This document shows positions 44,136 through 52,180 of a stretch of 64,000 bases of DNA, in pieces. Origin of the DNA: Mesorhizobium muleiense (GTDB lineage Bacteria; Pseudomonadota; Alphaproteobacteria; Rhizobiales; Rhizobiaceae). The notes below the pieces were generated by a model. The model was not told where the DNA came from, ran no database searches, and saw only the letters and a list, made by a program, of their open reading frames with translations. Position numbers and translations under genes: made by a program. How positions within the stretch are numbered: the stretch's first letter is position 1; every line of letters begins with the position of its first letter. The stretch spans positions 1 through 64,000 of the forward strand of contig NZ_FNEE01000027.1 of NCBI RefSeq assembly GCF_900099905.1. The letters are read 5' to 3'.

Positions 44136-44774
44136 ATGACATCCATCGATGCAGCCGATCTGAAAAGAATGTTCGATGCGATCGCGGTGGCGATCGAAGC
44201 CGACAAGGACAGGCTCTGTCAGCTCGACGGGGTCATCGGCGACGCCGATCATGGCATCGCCATGGCGCTCGGCTTTGGGGCGGTGCGCGATGCGCTGGCG
44301 CCGCTGGAGCTCACGGCAACCGAGCCGACTGTTCTCCTCAACACTGCGGCGAAGTCGTTCCTCAACGCCGTCGGCGCCTCGTCGGGCCCGCTCTACGCGA
44401 CGGCCTTCATGCGTGGTGCGGCTGCCGTCAAGGGCAAGGCGACCTTGGCGGGCGCCGATGTCGTCGCCCTGTTCCAGGCGATGGCGCAAGGCATCCAGGA
44501 TCGCGGCAAGGCGGAGATCGGCGAGAAGACGATGGTCGACGCCTGGCTGCCGGCGGCGCAAGCCGCGGCCGCTGCCCATGCCGCCGGCAAGACCCTGTCC
44601 GAAAGCCTGGCAGCCGCCCTCGAAGCAGCCGAACGGGGCGCCGAGGCGACCAAGGACATGATCGCCGCGAAGGGCCGCTCGTCGCGGCTCGGCGAGCGGT
44701 CGCTCGGACACATCGATCCCGGCGCGGCATCGGCGGTCACCGTTATCGGCGCGATGCGAAAAAGCCTGGCTTAA
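44136..44774 (+). CDS. dhaL: Dihydroxyacetone kinase-type subunit DhaL
   Basis: This 212-residue nucleotide-binding subunit lies 12 bases after dhaK. DGVIGDADHGIAMALGFGAV holds the aspartates that bind magnesium-ADP/ATP, and SSGPLYATAFMRGA, EKTMVDAW and GRSSRLGERSLGHIDPGAAS complete the DhaL pattern. Its stop codon lies within a dispersed repeat hairpin (44771-44802). It works with DhaK. Confidence 0.9.
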   Translation: MTSIDAADLKRMFDAIAVAIEADKDRLCQLDGVIGDADHGIAMALGFGAVRDALAPLELTATEPTVLLNTAAKSFLNAVGASSGPLYATAFMRGAAAVKGKATLAGADVVALFQAMAQGIQDRGKAEIGEKTMVDAWLPAAQAAAAAHAAGKTLSESLAAALEAAERGAEATKDMIAAKGRSSRLGERSLGHIDPGAASAVTVIGAMRKSLA

Positions 44775-44884
44775 GCGCATCGCATCAATGCGACGCGCTT
44801 AAGCTCCTGTTTTATACATGTCGTTATCCCAAAACCGCTGCGCACCCTCGGTTCACGCCCGAGGGCATGCTTTTGGGCGACATG
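44771..44884. repeat. Dispersed hairpin repeats between dhaL and rpiB-like gene
   Basis: Two structures lie in tandem. The first pairs TTAAGCGCATCGCAT (44771-44785) with ATGCGACGCGCTTAA (44788-44802) with a single mismatch. The second nests three stems: CATGTCG/CGACATG (44817-44823, 44878-44884), CCCAAAA/TTTTGGG (44828-44834, 44871-44877) and CCCTCGG/CCGAGGG (44845-44851, 44859-44865). They separate convergent genes and could end transcription from both sides. I recognise the second type as a recurrent rhizobial intergenic repeat. Confidence 0.75.
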
Positions 44885-44886
44885 CA

Positions 44887-45330
44887 TTAGCCCAGCTTCG
44901 CCGCGTCGAGCCTGTCGATCGCCTGGACATTGCCGGCCGATGGCCCGTTTTCGTCGAACTCCGATGCGAGCCAGGCATCGACGATCGACTTGGCCAGTTC
45001 CGGGCCGATAACGCGGGCGCCCATGGTGATGATCTGGGCATTGTTGGATTTCGCCGCGCGCTCCGCCGAATAGGTGTCATGGGTGAGTGCGGCGCGAATG
45101 CCGGGCACCTTGTTGGCCGAGATGGAAACGCCGATGCCGGTGCCGCAAAACAAGATGCCGCGATCGTTTTCGCCGTCGAGGATGGTCTGGGCGAGCTTCT
45201 GCGACAGGTCGGCATAGTAGCCGGCCTGGCTGACGTCGCTGACGGAGAGGCCAGGCTTGGTGGCCAGGTGAGCGGCAATGACGTCGAGCAGCGGCTTGCC
45301 GGCGCTGTCGGCCCCAATGGCTATTTTCAT
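44887..45330 (-). CDS. eryI: RpiB-family isomerase, probable D-erythrose-4-phosphate isomerase
   Basis: From ATG 45330 this is a 147-residue RpiB/LacAB-fold sugar-phosphate isomerase. ILFCGTGIGVSISANK holds the active-site cysteine, and ALTHDTYSAERAAKSNNAQIITMGARVIG is the family core. In Brucella and Rhizobium the RpiB homologue encoded with deoR and the TIM homologue is EryI, the last step from erythritol to D-erythrose 4-phosphate. The same three-gene order, deoR-eryH-eryI, is seen here on the minus strand. A housekeeping ribose-5-phosphate isomerase role is less likely. Confidence 0.87.
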   Translation of the reverse strand: MKIAIGADSAGKPLLDVIAAHLATKPGLSVSDVSQAGYYADLSQKLAQTILDGENDRGILFCGTGIGVSISANKVPGIRAALTHDTYSAERAAKSNNAQIITMGARVIGPELAKSIVDAWLASEFDENGPSAGNVQAIDRLDAAKLG

Positions 45331-45358
45331 TTTTTCTGTCCTTTCCTGTTCGATTGCT

Positions 45359-45461
45359 CTGGAGCCTGTTCCATCCCGATGGCATCGGGATGGGGCTCTA
45401 ACTTTTGTTGGGCATGATCTTTTCCGAAAACCGGATTCCACTTTTCGGGATCATGCTCTAG
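45359..45461. repeat. ~100-bp dispersed repeat, copy 2
   Basis: This copy starts CTGGAGCCTGTTCCATCCCG and ends ATCATGCTCTAG. It contains ATCCCGAT/ATCGGGAT and CCGAAAA/TTTTCGG stems, as at 5071-5176 and 46228-46330. It lies between the eryH-like and eryI-like genes. The stop codon of the eryH-like gene (TAG on the minus strand, 45458-45460) is part of the repeat end. Confidence 0.88.
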
Positions 45462-46216
45462 ATCGCCGCCGAGGCGCGTTCGAGGATGTCGATATAGCCT
45501 TCCGCCTGCCAGGCGGAGCGGCCGATGAACAGCCCGTCGATATGCGGCTGGCCGATCAGCTCGGCGGCATTTTGCGGATTGACGCTGCCGCCATAAAGCA
45601 CCGGCGGCATGGCCGGCAGAAGATCGCCGGCGATGTTCTTGATCAGCGCCTGCTGCCTGTCGGCGTAGTCGGCACTTGCCGGAATGCCCTTGTCGCCGAT
45701 CGCCCAGACCGGTTCGTAAGCAAACAGGATCGTCGCCGCCTTGGCCTGGCCTTCGAGGTATTGCAGCGCGCCGTGCACCTGCAAGGCCAGCACCGCATCG
45801 GCCTGGCCGCTGTTGCGTTGCGCCAATGTCTCGCCGACGCAAATGAGCGGCACCAACCCGTGCTTCACCGCCGCTGCGGTCTTGAGACCAACCGTATTGT
45901 CGGTCTCGCCGAAATGCTCGCGCCGTTCGCTATGGCCGAGCTCGACGAGATCGAGCCCGCAGTCCGTCAGCATCACCGGCGAGATCTCGCCGGTCCAGGC
46001 GCCGGCGTCGGCCCAGTGCATGTTCTGGGCACCGACCTTGATCCGCGTCGATGCCAGCGCTTTCTTGACCTCGCGGACCGCCGTAAAGGGCGGGATGACG
46101 AAGGGCTGGATCCGGTCGTCGAAACCGGGGACGAACCCCGCCAGCGCCCTGGCAAAGTCAGTCGCTTCTGCAAGCGTCTTGTTCATTTTCCAGCTTGTGC
46201 CGACCCAGTAAGCCAC
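45458..46216 (-). CDS. eryH: Triosephosphate-isomerase homologue, probable tetrulose-phosphate isomerase
   Basis: I start at GTG 46216, which has AGGAGG four bases upstream, for 252 residues. The TIM barrel is intact: WVGTSWKMNKT with the substrate lysine, ELGHSERREHFGE with the catalytic histidine, FAYEPVWAIGDKG with the catalytic glutamate, and LYGGSVN at the phosphate site. In Brucella the second TIM homologue, TpiA2/EryH, isomerises D-3-tetrulose 4-phosphate in erythritol breakdown. Gene context with deoR, RpiB and EryABC supports that role over housekeeping glycolysis. Confidence 0.87.
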   Translation of the reverse strand: MAYWVGTSWKMNKTLAEATDFARALAGFVPGFDDRIQPFVIPPFTAVREVKKALASTRIKVGAQNMHWADAGAWTGEISPVMLTDCGLDLVELGHSERREHFGETDNTVGLKTAAAVKHGLVPLICVGETLAQRNSGQADAVLALQVHGALQYLEGQAKAATILFAYEPVWAIGDKGIPASADYADRQQALIKNIAGDLLPAMPPVLYGGSVNPQNAAELIGQPHIDGLFIGRSAWQAEGYIDILERASAAI

Positions 46217-46227
46217 GCGTCCTCCTT

Positions 46228-46330
46228 CTAGAGCCTGTTCCATCCCGCGAGGCGGGATGGGGCTCTATCTTCTTCCTTGACCATGATCTTTTCCGAAAAC
46301 CGGTTCCCACTTTTCGGGATCATGGTCTAG
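46228..46330. repeat. ~100-bp dispersed repeat, copy 3
   Basis: This copy starts CTAGAGCCTGTTCCATCCCG and ends ATCATGGTCTAG. Its first stem is ATCCCGC/GCGGGAT, a compensatory change relative to the other copies (CGAT to GCGA with matching partner), which suggests the stem matters. The DeoR stop codon (46327-46329) falls in its end. Confidence 0.88.
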
Positions 46331-47094
46331 TCCTTCTCGACCAGTGTCAGCGAAACGCCGGCGCCATCCAGCGCCTCGCGCATCTGCGGTCCCAGTTCTC
46401 GACCGGTGAAGACGGCGTCGAACGCCTTGAGATCGGTCAGGAAATGCAGGGCGGTGCGGCCGAACTTGCCGTGATCGGCCAGCAGATATTTGCGGGCGGC
46501 CGCGGCCATCATCAACCGCTTGGTATGGACCACTTCCTGGTCCTGGTGGAAGGCGGAAACGCCGTGGATGGCGGACGACGACAGGAAGGCGACATCGGCG
46601 CGCAACGATCTCAGCGTGTCCTCGGCAAGCAGTCCGAAGAAACCGTGGAATTTCTTGCTGTACTGGCCGCCGAGCGCGATCAGGGTGATACCGGCAACGC
46701 CGGCCAGATCCTGTATCACGGCCAGATTGTTGGAGATCACGGTCAGCGGGCGCAGATCCGCAAGGTGGCGCGCAATGCCGCCCGCCGTCGAGCCGTCGTC
46801 GATGATCACCGTCTGGCCCGGTTCGATGACAGCCACGGCGGCAACCGCCAGGCGCTGCTTCTCTTCGGCGGCCTGCTTCTGACGGTAGCGGAAATCACTT
46901 TCGAACAGGCCGCTCGGCTGAATCGAGGCGCCGCCGCGTATCTTGCGCAGGAAGCCGCTTTCCTCGAGCTCGTCGAGGTCGCGATGGACGGTCATCTTCG
47001 ACACGCCGAAGCGCGAGGCAAGGTCATCGACACTGGCCGTGCCGGTGTCCATCAGAAAATCCATGATGCCTTGCCGCCGGCCGTCGCTCTTCAT
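46327..47094 (-). CDS. DeoR-family transcriptional regulator
   Basis: From ATG 47094 this is a 255-residue regulator. The DeoR helix-turn-helix is GRRQGIMDFLMDTGTASVDDLASRFGVSKMTVHRDLDELEESG, followed by the linker KIRGGASIQ. The sugar-phosphate-binding domain has IIDDGSTAGGIARHLADL near residue 100 and KFGRTALHFLTDLKAFDAVFT near the C-terminus. It is first in the deoR-eryH-eryI unit and diverges from the class II aldolase gene. A very long open frame continues upstream but overlaps that aldolase and is spurious. Confidence 0.9.
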   Translation of the reverse strand: MKSDGRRQGIMDFLMDTGTASVDDLASRFGVSKMTVHRDLDELEESGFLRKIRGGASIQPSGLFESDFRYRQKQAAEEKQRLAVAAVAVIEPGQTVIIDDGSTAGGIARHLADLRPLTVISNNLAVIQDLAGVAGITLIALGGQYSKKFHGFFGLLAEDTLRSLRADVAFLSSSAIHGVSAFHQDQEVVHTKRLMMAAAARKYLLADHGKFGRTALHFLTDLKAFDAVFTGRELGPQMREALDGAGVSLTLVEKD

Positions 47095-47154
47095 CGTCCA
47101 GCCTGTTTCCTTTAATTCGTGTCGCCGCGTCCGCCGTGGCAGAAACGGCTGATA

Positions 47155-47215
47155 GAAGCTATTATAACAGATAAAATCGCATGCATGCCAAATTTTTTGT
47201 GATGGTGTTATGTTT
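47155..47215. promoter_or_regulatory. AT-rich divergent promoter/operator region, deoR and class II aldolase
   Basis: The 291-base gap between the divergent starts contains an AT-rich core. TGTTATAATAG (read on the minus strand, 47159-47169) and TGTTATGTTTC on the plus strand near 47206 share a TGTTAT half-site, of the kind DeoR proteins bind. No gene is seen in the gap. Exact promoters are not assigned. Confidence 0.4.
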
Positions 47216-47385
47216 CCTTGGGATATTCCTTGCTTCTGATCGCTGCCTTGTAACAAGAATTGCTCTCGCCGGCATGGCCAGAGGTTGCGGTTCTCCGGAA
47301 ATCCGGCCAGAAGCATCAATGGGCTGAATGACGACCGGACAGCTCGCAAACCATAGGCTTGAAACCAAATACGGGAGACCATTGG

Positions 47386-48450
47386 GTGGCTCGCATCACA
47401 TTGAGACAATTGCTCGACCATGCCGCCGAACACGGCTATGGCGTGCCTGCCTTCAACATGAACAATATGGAACAGGGCCTTGCCATCATGGAGGCGGCCA
47501 AGGAGACCAAATCGCCTGTCATCCTGCAGGCGAGCCGCGGCGCCCGCGCCTATGCCAACGACGTCGTGCTGGCCAAGCTGATCGACGCGCTGGTCGAGAT
47601 CCATCCCGATATCCCGGTCTGCATGCATCTCGACCATGGCAACAACGAAGCCACCTGCGTGACCGCGATTCAGCACGGCTTCACCTCGGTGATGATGGAC
47701 GGATCGCTGAAGGAGGACGGCAAGACGCCGGCCGACTACGACCATAATTCCGGCATCACGCGGCGCGTCGTCGACATGGCGCATTGGGGCGGCGTGTCGG
47801 TGGAAGGCGAGATCGGCGTTCTCGGATCCCTGGAGATGGGCGGCGGCGAACAGGAAGACGGCCACGGCGTCGAGGGCGCCGTCAGCCATGACCAGTTGCT
47901 GACCGATCCGGAGCAGGCGGTGCAGTTCGTCAAGGACACGCATGTCGATGCGCTGGCCGTCGCCATGGGCACCAGCCACGGCGCCTACAAGTTCTCGCGC
48001 AAGCCGGACGGCGCGGTGCTCGCCATGAACGTGATCGAGGAGATCCACCGCCGCCTGCCGAACATGCACCTGGTCATGCACGGCTCGTCCTCGGTGCCGG
48101 AAGAGCTGCAGGAGATCATCAACAAATATGGCGGCCAGATGAAGCCGACATGGGGCGTGCCGGTCGAGGAGATCCAGCGCGGCATCAAGCACGGCGTGCG
48201 CAAGATCAACATCGACACCGACAACCGCATGGCGCTGACCGGCGCGATCCGCAAGGTGCTGACCGAGAACCCGAGCGAGTTCGATCCGCGCAAATATCTG
48301 ACGCCGGCAATGGCCGCGATGAGGAAGCTGTGCAAAGAGCGCTTCGAGCAGTTCGGCACCGCCGGCAACGCTCCCAGGATCAAGCCGCTGCCGGTCTCGG
48401 AAATGGCCAAGCGCTACAAGTCGGGCAGTCTCGACCCGAAGTTCGGCTGA
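47386..48450 (+). CDS. fba: Class II fructose-bisphosphate aldolase
   Basis: From GTG 47386 (GGGAG eight bases upstream) this is a 354-residue zinc aldolase of the long CbbA/Fba type. CMHLDHGNN and GGVSVEGEIGVLGS carry zinc ligands and active-site residues; VMHGSSSVPEE and KINIDTDNRMALTGAIR complete the site. It joins DHAP with glyceraldehyde 3-phosphate, and related enzymes also join DHAP with erythrose 4-phosphate to sedoheptulose 1,7-bisphosphate. Next to a pathway making erythrose 4-phosphate and to DhaKL, the latter is an attractive but unproven role. It diverges from deoR. Confidence 0.93.
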   Translation: MARITLRQLLDHAAEHGYGVPAFNMNNMEQGLAIMEAAKETKSPVILQASRGARAYANDVVLAKLIDALVEIHPDIPVCMHLDHGNNEATCVTAIQHGFTSVMMDGSLKEDGKTPADYDHNSGITRRVVDMAHWGGVSVEGEIGVLGSLEMGGGEQEDGHGVEGAVSHDQLLTDPEQAVQFVKDTHVDALAVAMGTSHGAYKFSRKPDGAVLAMNVIEEIHRRLPNMHLVMHGSSSVPEELQEIINKYGGQMKPTWGVPVEEIQRGIKHGVRKINIDTDNRMALTGAIRKVLTENPSEFDPRKYLTPAMAAMRKLCKERFEQFGTAGNAPRIKPLPVSEMAKRYKSGSLDPKFG

Positions 48451-48457
48451 GTGAGGC

Positions 48458-48608
48458 TCCCCCTCATCCGGCCGCTTCGCGGCCACCTTCTCCCCGCTGG
48501 GGAGAAGAGGCTTAGCGCCAACGCTGGCGATCTCCTCTCCCCTCGGGGAGAGGTCGGATTGCCCCGAATTGCCCTTTGCAATTCGGTTGGCAATCCGGGT
48601 GAGGGGGA
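48458..48608. repeat. Large inverted-repeat intergenic element, copy 3
   Basis: TCCCCCTCATCCGG (48458-48471) and CCGGGTGAGGGGGA (48595-48608) form imperfect outer arms. Inside are a GCCGCTTCGCGGC hairpin, a CTTCTCCCC/GGGGAGAAG hairpin and a CTCTCCCC/GGGGAGAG hairpin. It fills the gap between the convergent class II aldolase and eryC-like genes and may end both transcripts. Confidence 0.8.
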
Positions 48609-48621
48609 CTCGCCGCCGGTT

Positions 48622-49563
48622 CTATCCTGTTCGCGGCAAAATCGCCGCCCTGCCGGTCTCGATAAACGGCGCCCAATAATCGACCGACTCGCGGATCATC
48701 GCGACGACCTGGTGGTCGACCGGCTCGCGTTCGCGGAACGACAGTTCGAGGCAGATCTCGTTGTCGACGCCGCCGCCGCGGCGAACCGTCTCCAACAATT
48801 TTTCCGGTGTGATGCGGCCGTCCTTGTTGTAGGCGGCGATGAACGGCCAATGGCCGCCCTTGTTCATCGACGACTGCTTGATGTGGATGATCGGCGATAC
48901 CGTGGGAAAGGCTTCGGCCCAGGCATAGGGGTCGATGTCGTCCGGATTGCTCGAGGTGACGTCGCCATGGTCGATATCGACCATCATCTTCAGCGGGATG
49001 GCCATGCCGGCCGCTTCGATCTCGTTGTGCAGGGCCCGGCAACTCTCGATCGTATGGCCGAATTCGCGGCCGACCGACATCGGCTCCCAGAACAGATAGG
49101 TCAAACCGGCCGCCCTGGCGTGCTCGGCGACGTCGCGCCAGCATTCCAGCGCGATCTCGAAAAGCCGCGCGCGACGCTCGGGATCGTCAAAATCCCGGTG
49201 CGTGAAGATCGCGAACTGCGTGCCCATGCCGCTGGCGCCGAGCTCGGCCGAAATGTCGGCAAAGGTCTTGAACCAATCGACGTAGTAGCGGCGCACGTCG
49301 GCGTCGGGATGGCCGAAATGGTTGAGCCGCCCGTAAGGACCGGTCATCCCGGACGTCACGCGCACGCCGGTGCGGTCGAGCGCCGTGCGGAACAGGCGGA
49401 CGAATTTCGAGATCGTCGCCGCCGGCCAGCCGGGATTGACGAATTCATGCGTGAGCTGCACGTCCCGGATGCCGATGTCGTAGGCGATCGCGTCGATCAG
49501 ATCGTCCGGTTCGGCAAAACGGTTGACCAGCGGATTGGTGTTGAGGGAAAGCGTAAAAGTCAT
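48622..49563 (-). CDS. eryC: Sugar-phosphate isomerase/epimerase, probable tetrulose-4-phosphate racemase
   Basis: From ATG 49563 this is a 313-residue xylose-isomerase-like TIM barrel protein. Metal-ligand segments are visible: YLFWEPMSVGREFG, MMVDIDHGDVTSSNPDD, PIIHIKQSS and ICLELSFRERE. Length and context match EryC, which in Brucella racemises L-3-tetrulose 4-phosphate (L-erythrulose 1-phosphate). The ATG overlaps the stop of the upstream eryB-like gene by one base (TGATG), so translation is coupled. It is the last gene of the ten-gene leftward operon. Confidence 0.87.
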   Translation of the reverse strand: MTFTLSLNTNPLVNRFAEPDDLIDAIAYDIGIRDVQLTHEFVNPGWPAATISKFVRLFRTALDRTGVRVTSGMTGPYGRLNHFGHPDADVRRYYVDWFKTFADISAELGASGMGTQFAIFTHRDFDDPERRARLFEIALECWRDVAEHARAAGLTYLFWEPMSVGREFGHTIESCRALHNEIEAAGMAIPLKMMVDIDHGDVTSSNPDDIDPYAWAEAFPTVSPIIHIKQSSMNKGGHWPFIAAYNKDGRITPEKLLETVRRGGGVDNEICLELSFREREPVDHQVVAMIRESVDYWAPFIETGRAAILPRTG

Positions 49564-51080
49564 CAGCCTGCCCTCACCAGTCGGCCAACGCACCAGTCCT
49601 CGAAGGCGGCTCTTTCCGCGGCGGACAGATGCAGGCCGTGCTTGGTGCGCCGTTCGAGAATATCGGCAGCGGTCAGCGCCCATTCATGCTCGAACAAATA
49701 ACTGGCTTCGCGTTCGAAAAAATCCTTGCCGAAGCACCGGCCCAGTTCGGTGAGCGACCTGGACGCACCGACCAGAACGCGCGTCCTGGTGCCGTAGAGC
49801 CGGCCATACTGCTTGACCAGCGATGCCGGCATCCAGGGATATTCGCGGCCGAGGTCGCCGAGAAACTGCTCGAAGTCGGCGTCGGCGATATCGCCGCCCG
49901 GCAGATGTCCTTTCGACGTCCACGGCTTGCCCATTTTCGGAAAGAACGGCGCGATCCGGTCCAGCGCATGCTCGGCCAGCTTGCGGAAGGTGGTGATCTT
50001 GCCGCCGAAGACGGAGAGCAGCGGCGGCTGCCCGGATGATGCGTCGAGTTCGAAAATATAGTCGCGCGTCACCGCGCTCGGATTGTCGGCGTTGTCGTCA
50101 TAGAGCGGCCTGACACCCGAGAACGAGTAGATGACATCGTCTCGGGCAAGTTCGCGCTTGAAGTAGCGGTTGACCACCTTGATCAGGTAGTCGATCTCGC
50201 TGGCATCCGCCGCTACGTCTTCCGGCCGCCCATCATAGGGAATATCGGTGGTGCCGATCAGGGCCAGATCGTTCTGGTAGGGATTGATGAAGATCACGCG
50301 CTTGTCGCTGTTCTGGACCAGATAGGCCTGCCGCCCTTCCCAGAATTTCGGCACGACGATGTGGCTGCCCTTGACCAGCCGGACATTCCGCTTGGAGTTC
50401 TGACCAGCCACGCGGTTGATGATGTCGTTGACCCAGGGACCGGCGGCGTTGATCAGCGCACGCGCCCGAACTGTGGTCCTGACGCCGGTTCGGCTGTCGC
50501 GCATCTCGACCGACCACAGGCCGTTTTCACGGCGGGCGGCGGTGCAGGCGGTCCGGGTGAAGATCCTGGCCCCCCGTTCCGCAGCATCGAGCGCATTGAT
50601 GATGACGAGACGGGCGTCGTCGACCCAGCAATCGGAATATTCGAAACCGCGCTTGAACGCATCCTTGATCGGTGCGCCTTCGGGCGCGGTGCGCAGGTTG
50701 AGCGTGCGGGTGCCCGGCAGCCGCTTGCGGCCGCCAAGATGATCGTAGAGGAACAGACCGAGCCGGACCAGCCAGGCCGGCCGGTCGTCCGGGCTGTGCG
50801 GCAGCACGAAGCGCATCGGCCAGATGATATGCGGAGCCGATTCAAGCAGCACTTCGCGTTCGATCAGCGCCTCGCGCACCAGCCGGAATTCGTAGTATTC
50901 GAGATAGCGCAGGCCGCCATGGACGAGCTTTCCCGATCGCGAACTGGTGCCTTCGGCGAGATCGTCTTTTTCGCACAGGATGACGGAAAGCCCGCGGCCG
51001 ACTGCGTCGCGCGCGATGCCGGCGCCATTGACGCCACCGCCGATGACGAACAGATCGACGATTTCAGTGGCGCCGCTCAT
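49563..51080 (-). CDS. eryB: FAD-dependent glycerol/erythritol-phosphate dehydrogenase
   Basis: From ATG 51080 (near-perfect N-terminus MSGATEIVDLFVIGGG) this is a 505-residue GlpD-family flavoprotein. The FAD-binding GGGVNGAGIARDAVGRGLSVILCEKDDLAEGTSSRSGKLVHGGLRYLE, the substrate region KGSHIVVP, and the C-terminal VFGGKITTFRKLAEHAL are all present. It would act at the inner membrane and pass electrons to quinone. The kinase and racemase on either side favour EryB, which oxidises L-erythritol 4-phosphate, over glycerol-3-phosphate dehydrogenase. The two are hard to separate by sequence alone. Confidence 0.88.
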   Translation of the reverse strand: MSGATEIVDLFVIGGGVNGAGIARDAVGRGLSVILCEKDDLAEGTSSRSGKLVHGGLRYLEYYEFRLVREALIEREVLLESAPHIIWPMRFVLPHSPDDRPAWLVRLGLFLYDHLGGRKRLPGTRTLNLRTAPEGAPIKDAFKRGFEYSDCWVDDARLVIINALDAAERGARIFTRTACTAARRENGLWSVEMRDSRTGVRTTVRARALINAAGPWVNDIINRVAGQNSKRNVRLVKGSHIVVPKFWEGRQAYLVQNSDKRVIFINPYQNDLALIGTTDIPYDGRPEDVAADASEIDYLIKVVNRYFKRELARDDVIYSFSGVRPLYDDNADNPSAVTRDYIFELDASSGQPPLLSVFGGKITTFRKLAEHALDRIAPFFPKMGKPWTSKGHLPGGDIADADFEQFLGDLGREYPWMPASLVKQYGRLYGTRTRVLVGASRSLTELGRCFGKDFFEREASYLFEHEWALTAADILERRTKHGLHLSAAERAAFEDWCVGRLVRAG

Positions 51081-51129
51081 CTCGCCGGATCCTCTATGCC
51101 TGGATTGCGTTTCATGGCTGCCGCGACCT

Positions 51130-52170
51130 TCAGCACGGGTTGACCGGCGGGAGCCCGACGATGAAGCGGCGCACCTCTTCGGCCGCTTGCTCGGCCGCAT
51201 AGGTCACCGTGCGCACCGAAGCGCCGGCGATATGCGGCGTCAGCGTGACATTTGGAAGCTGCAGCAGCGGCCAGTCGGCAGGCACCGGCTCGACCGCGAA
51301 CGTCTCCAGCATGGCGCTGCCGATATGGCCTGAGACCAGCGCATCGTAGAGCGCGTCGTAATCGACCAGCGGCCCGCGCGCGGTGTTGACGAAGATCACC
51401 CCCGGCTTCATCCGGGCGATGATGTCCTTGTTGATCAGGCCGCGGGTTTCCTCGGTCACCCGGGGATGAAGCGTGACCACATCGGAGCGGGACAGGAGAT
51501 CGTCGAGCGCGACCAGTTCGACGCCGTCATTGCGGTCTTCGGCGCTCAGTTGCACATAGGGATCGGTGACCAGGATGCGGCAGCCGAAGGCGCGCAGCAA
51601 GCGGACAACCTTGGTGCCGATATTGCCGTAGCCGATGACGCCGACGGTCATTTCGTTGAGCTCACGGCCGGTACGGTCGGCCCGGTAGAGATCGCCGCGC
51701 CATTCCCCTTTGCGCAAGGCCTCGTGCCCGACCCGGATCAGCCGCGTCTCGGCAAGGATCGCGCCGATGGTGAACTCGGCCACAGCACTTGCATTGCGGC
51801 CGGGCACATTGACGACGGTGATGCCGTGGGCCCTGGCGGCAACCATGTCGATGTTGATCGGGCCGCCGCGCGAGACCGCAACCAGCTTCAGCGCAGGCAG
51901 ACGCTGCATCATGGTCTCGGACAGCGGCGCAAGCTGGGTGACGAAGATCTCGGCGTCGCCAATGAAATCGACCACCTCGTCCGGATCGCCAAAATACTCC
52001 TTCACCTTGTCGAGGCCGAGCGCTGCATTGCCGAATTCCATCGGCTCGTCGGGCCAGGCCGCCTCAAGCGTGCGAACGTCGAGATTGGCGCCGCAGGCCT
52101 TCTCGATTTTCTCGCGAAAGACCTCGGGAAGCATGAAGCGGTCGCCAATGATTGCAATCTTCTTACGCAT
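51130..52170 (-). CDS. D-isomer-specific 2-hydroxyacid dehydrogenase
   Basis: From ATG 52170 this is a 346-residue NAD-dependent enzyme of the phosphoglycerate-dehydrogenase fold. The NAD-binding GVIGYGNIGTKVVRLLRAFGC is near residue 165, RGGPINIDM near residue 100 carries the substrate-binding arginine, and LTPHIAGAS holds the catalytic histidine. It lies between eryA-like and eryB-like genes in one operon, which is not part of the classical eryABCD set. It could oxidise or reduce a C4 hydroxyacid side product. The substrate is unknown. Confidence 0.9.
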   Translation of the reverse strand: MRKKIAIIGDRFMLPEVFREKIEKACGANLDVRTLEAAWPDEPMEFGNAALGLDKVKEYFGDPDEVVDFIGDAEIFVTQLAPLSETMMQRLPALKLVAVSRGGPINIDMVAARAHGITVVNVPGRNASAVAEFTIGAILAETRLIRVGHEALRKGEWRGDLYRADRTGRELNEMTVGVIGYGNIGTKVVRLLRAFGCRILVTDPYVQLSAEDRNDGVELVALDDLLSRSDVVTLHPRVTEETRGLINKDIIARMKPGVIFVNTARGPLVDYDALYDALVSGHIGSAMLETFAVEPVPADWPLLQLPNVTLTPHIAGASVRTVTYAAEQAAEEVRRFIVGLPPVNPC

Positions 52171-52180
52171 GCTCGACTTC

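Noticed and set aside
46327..48486. A single 719-codon frame joining the DeoR regulator to upstream sequence
   Set aside because: The upstream ~460 codons are antisense to the class II aldolase and lack protein-like character; only the DeoR part from 47094 is real.
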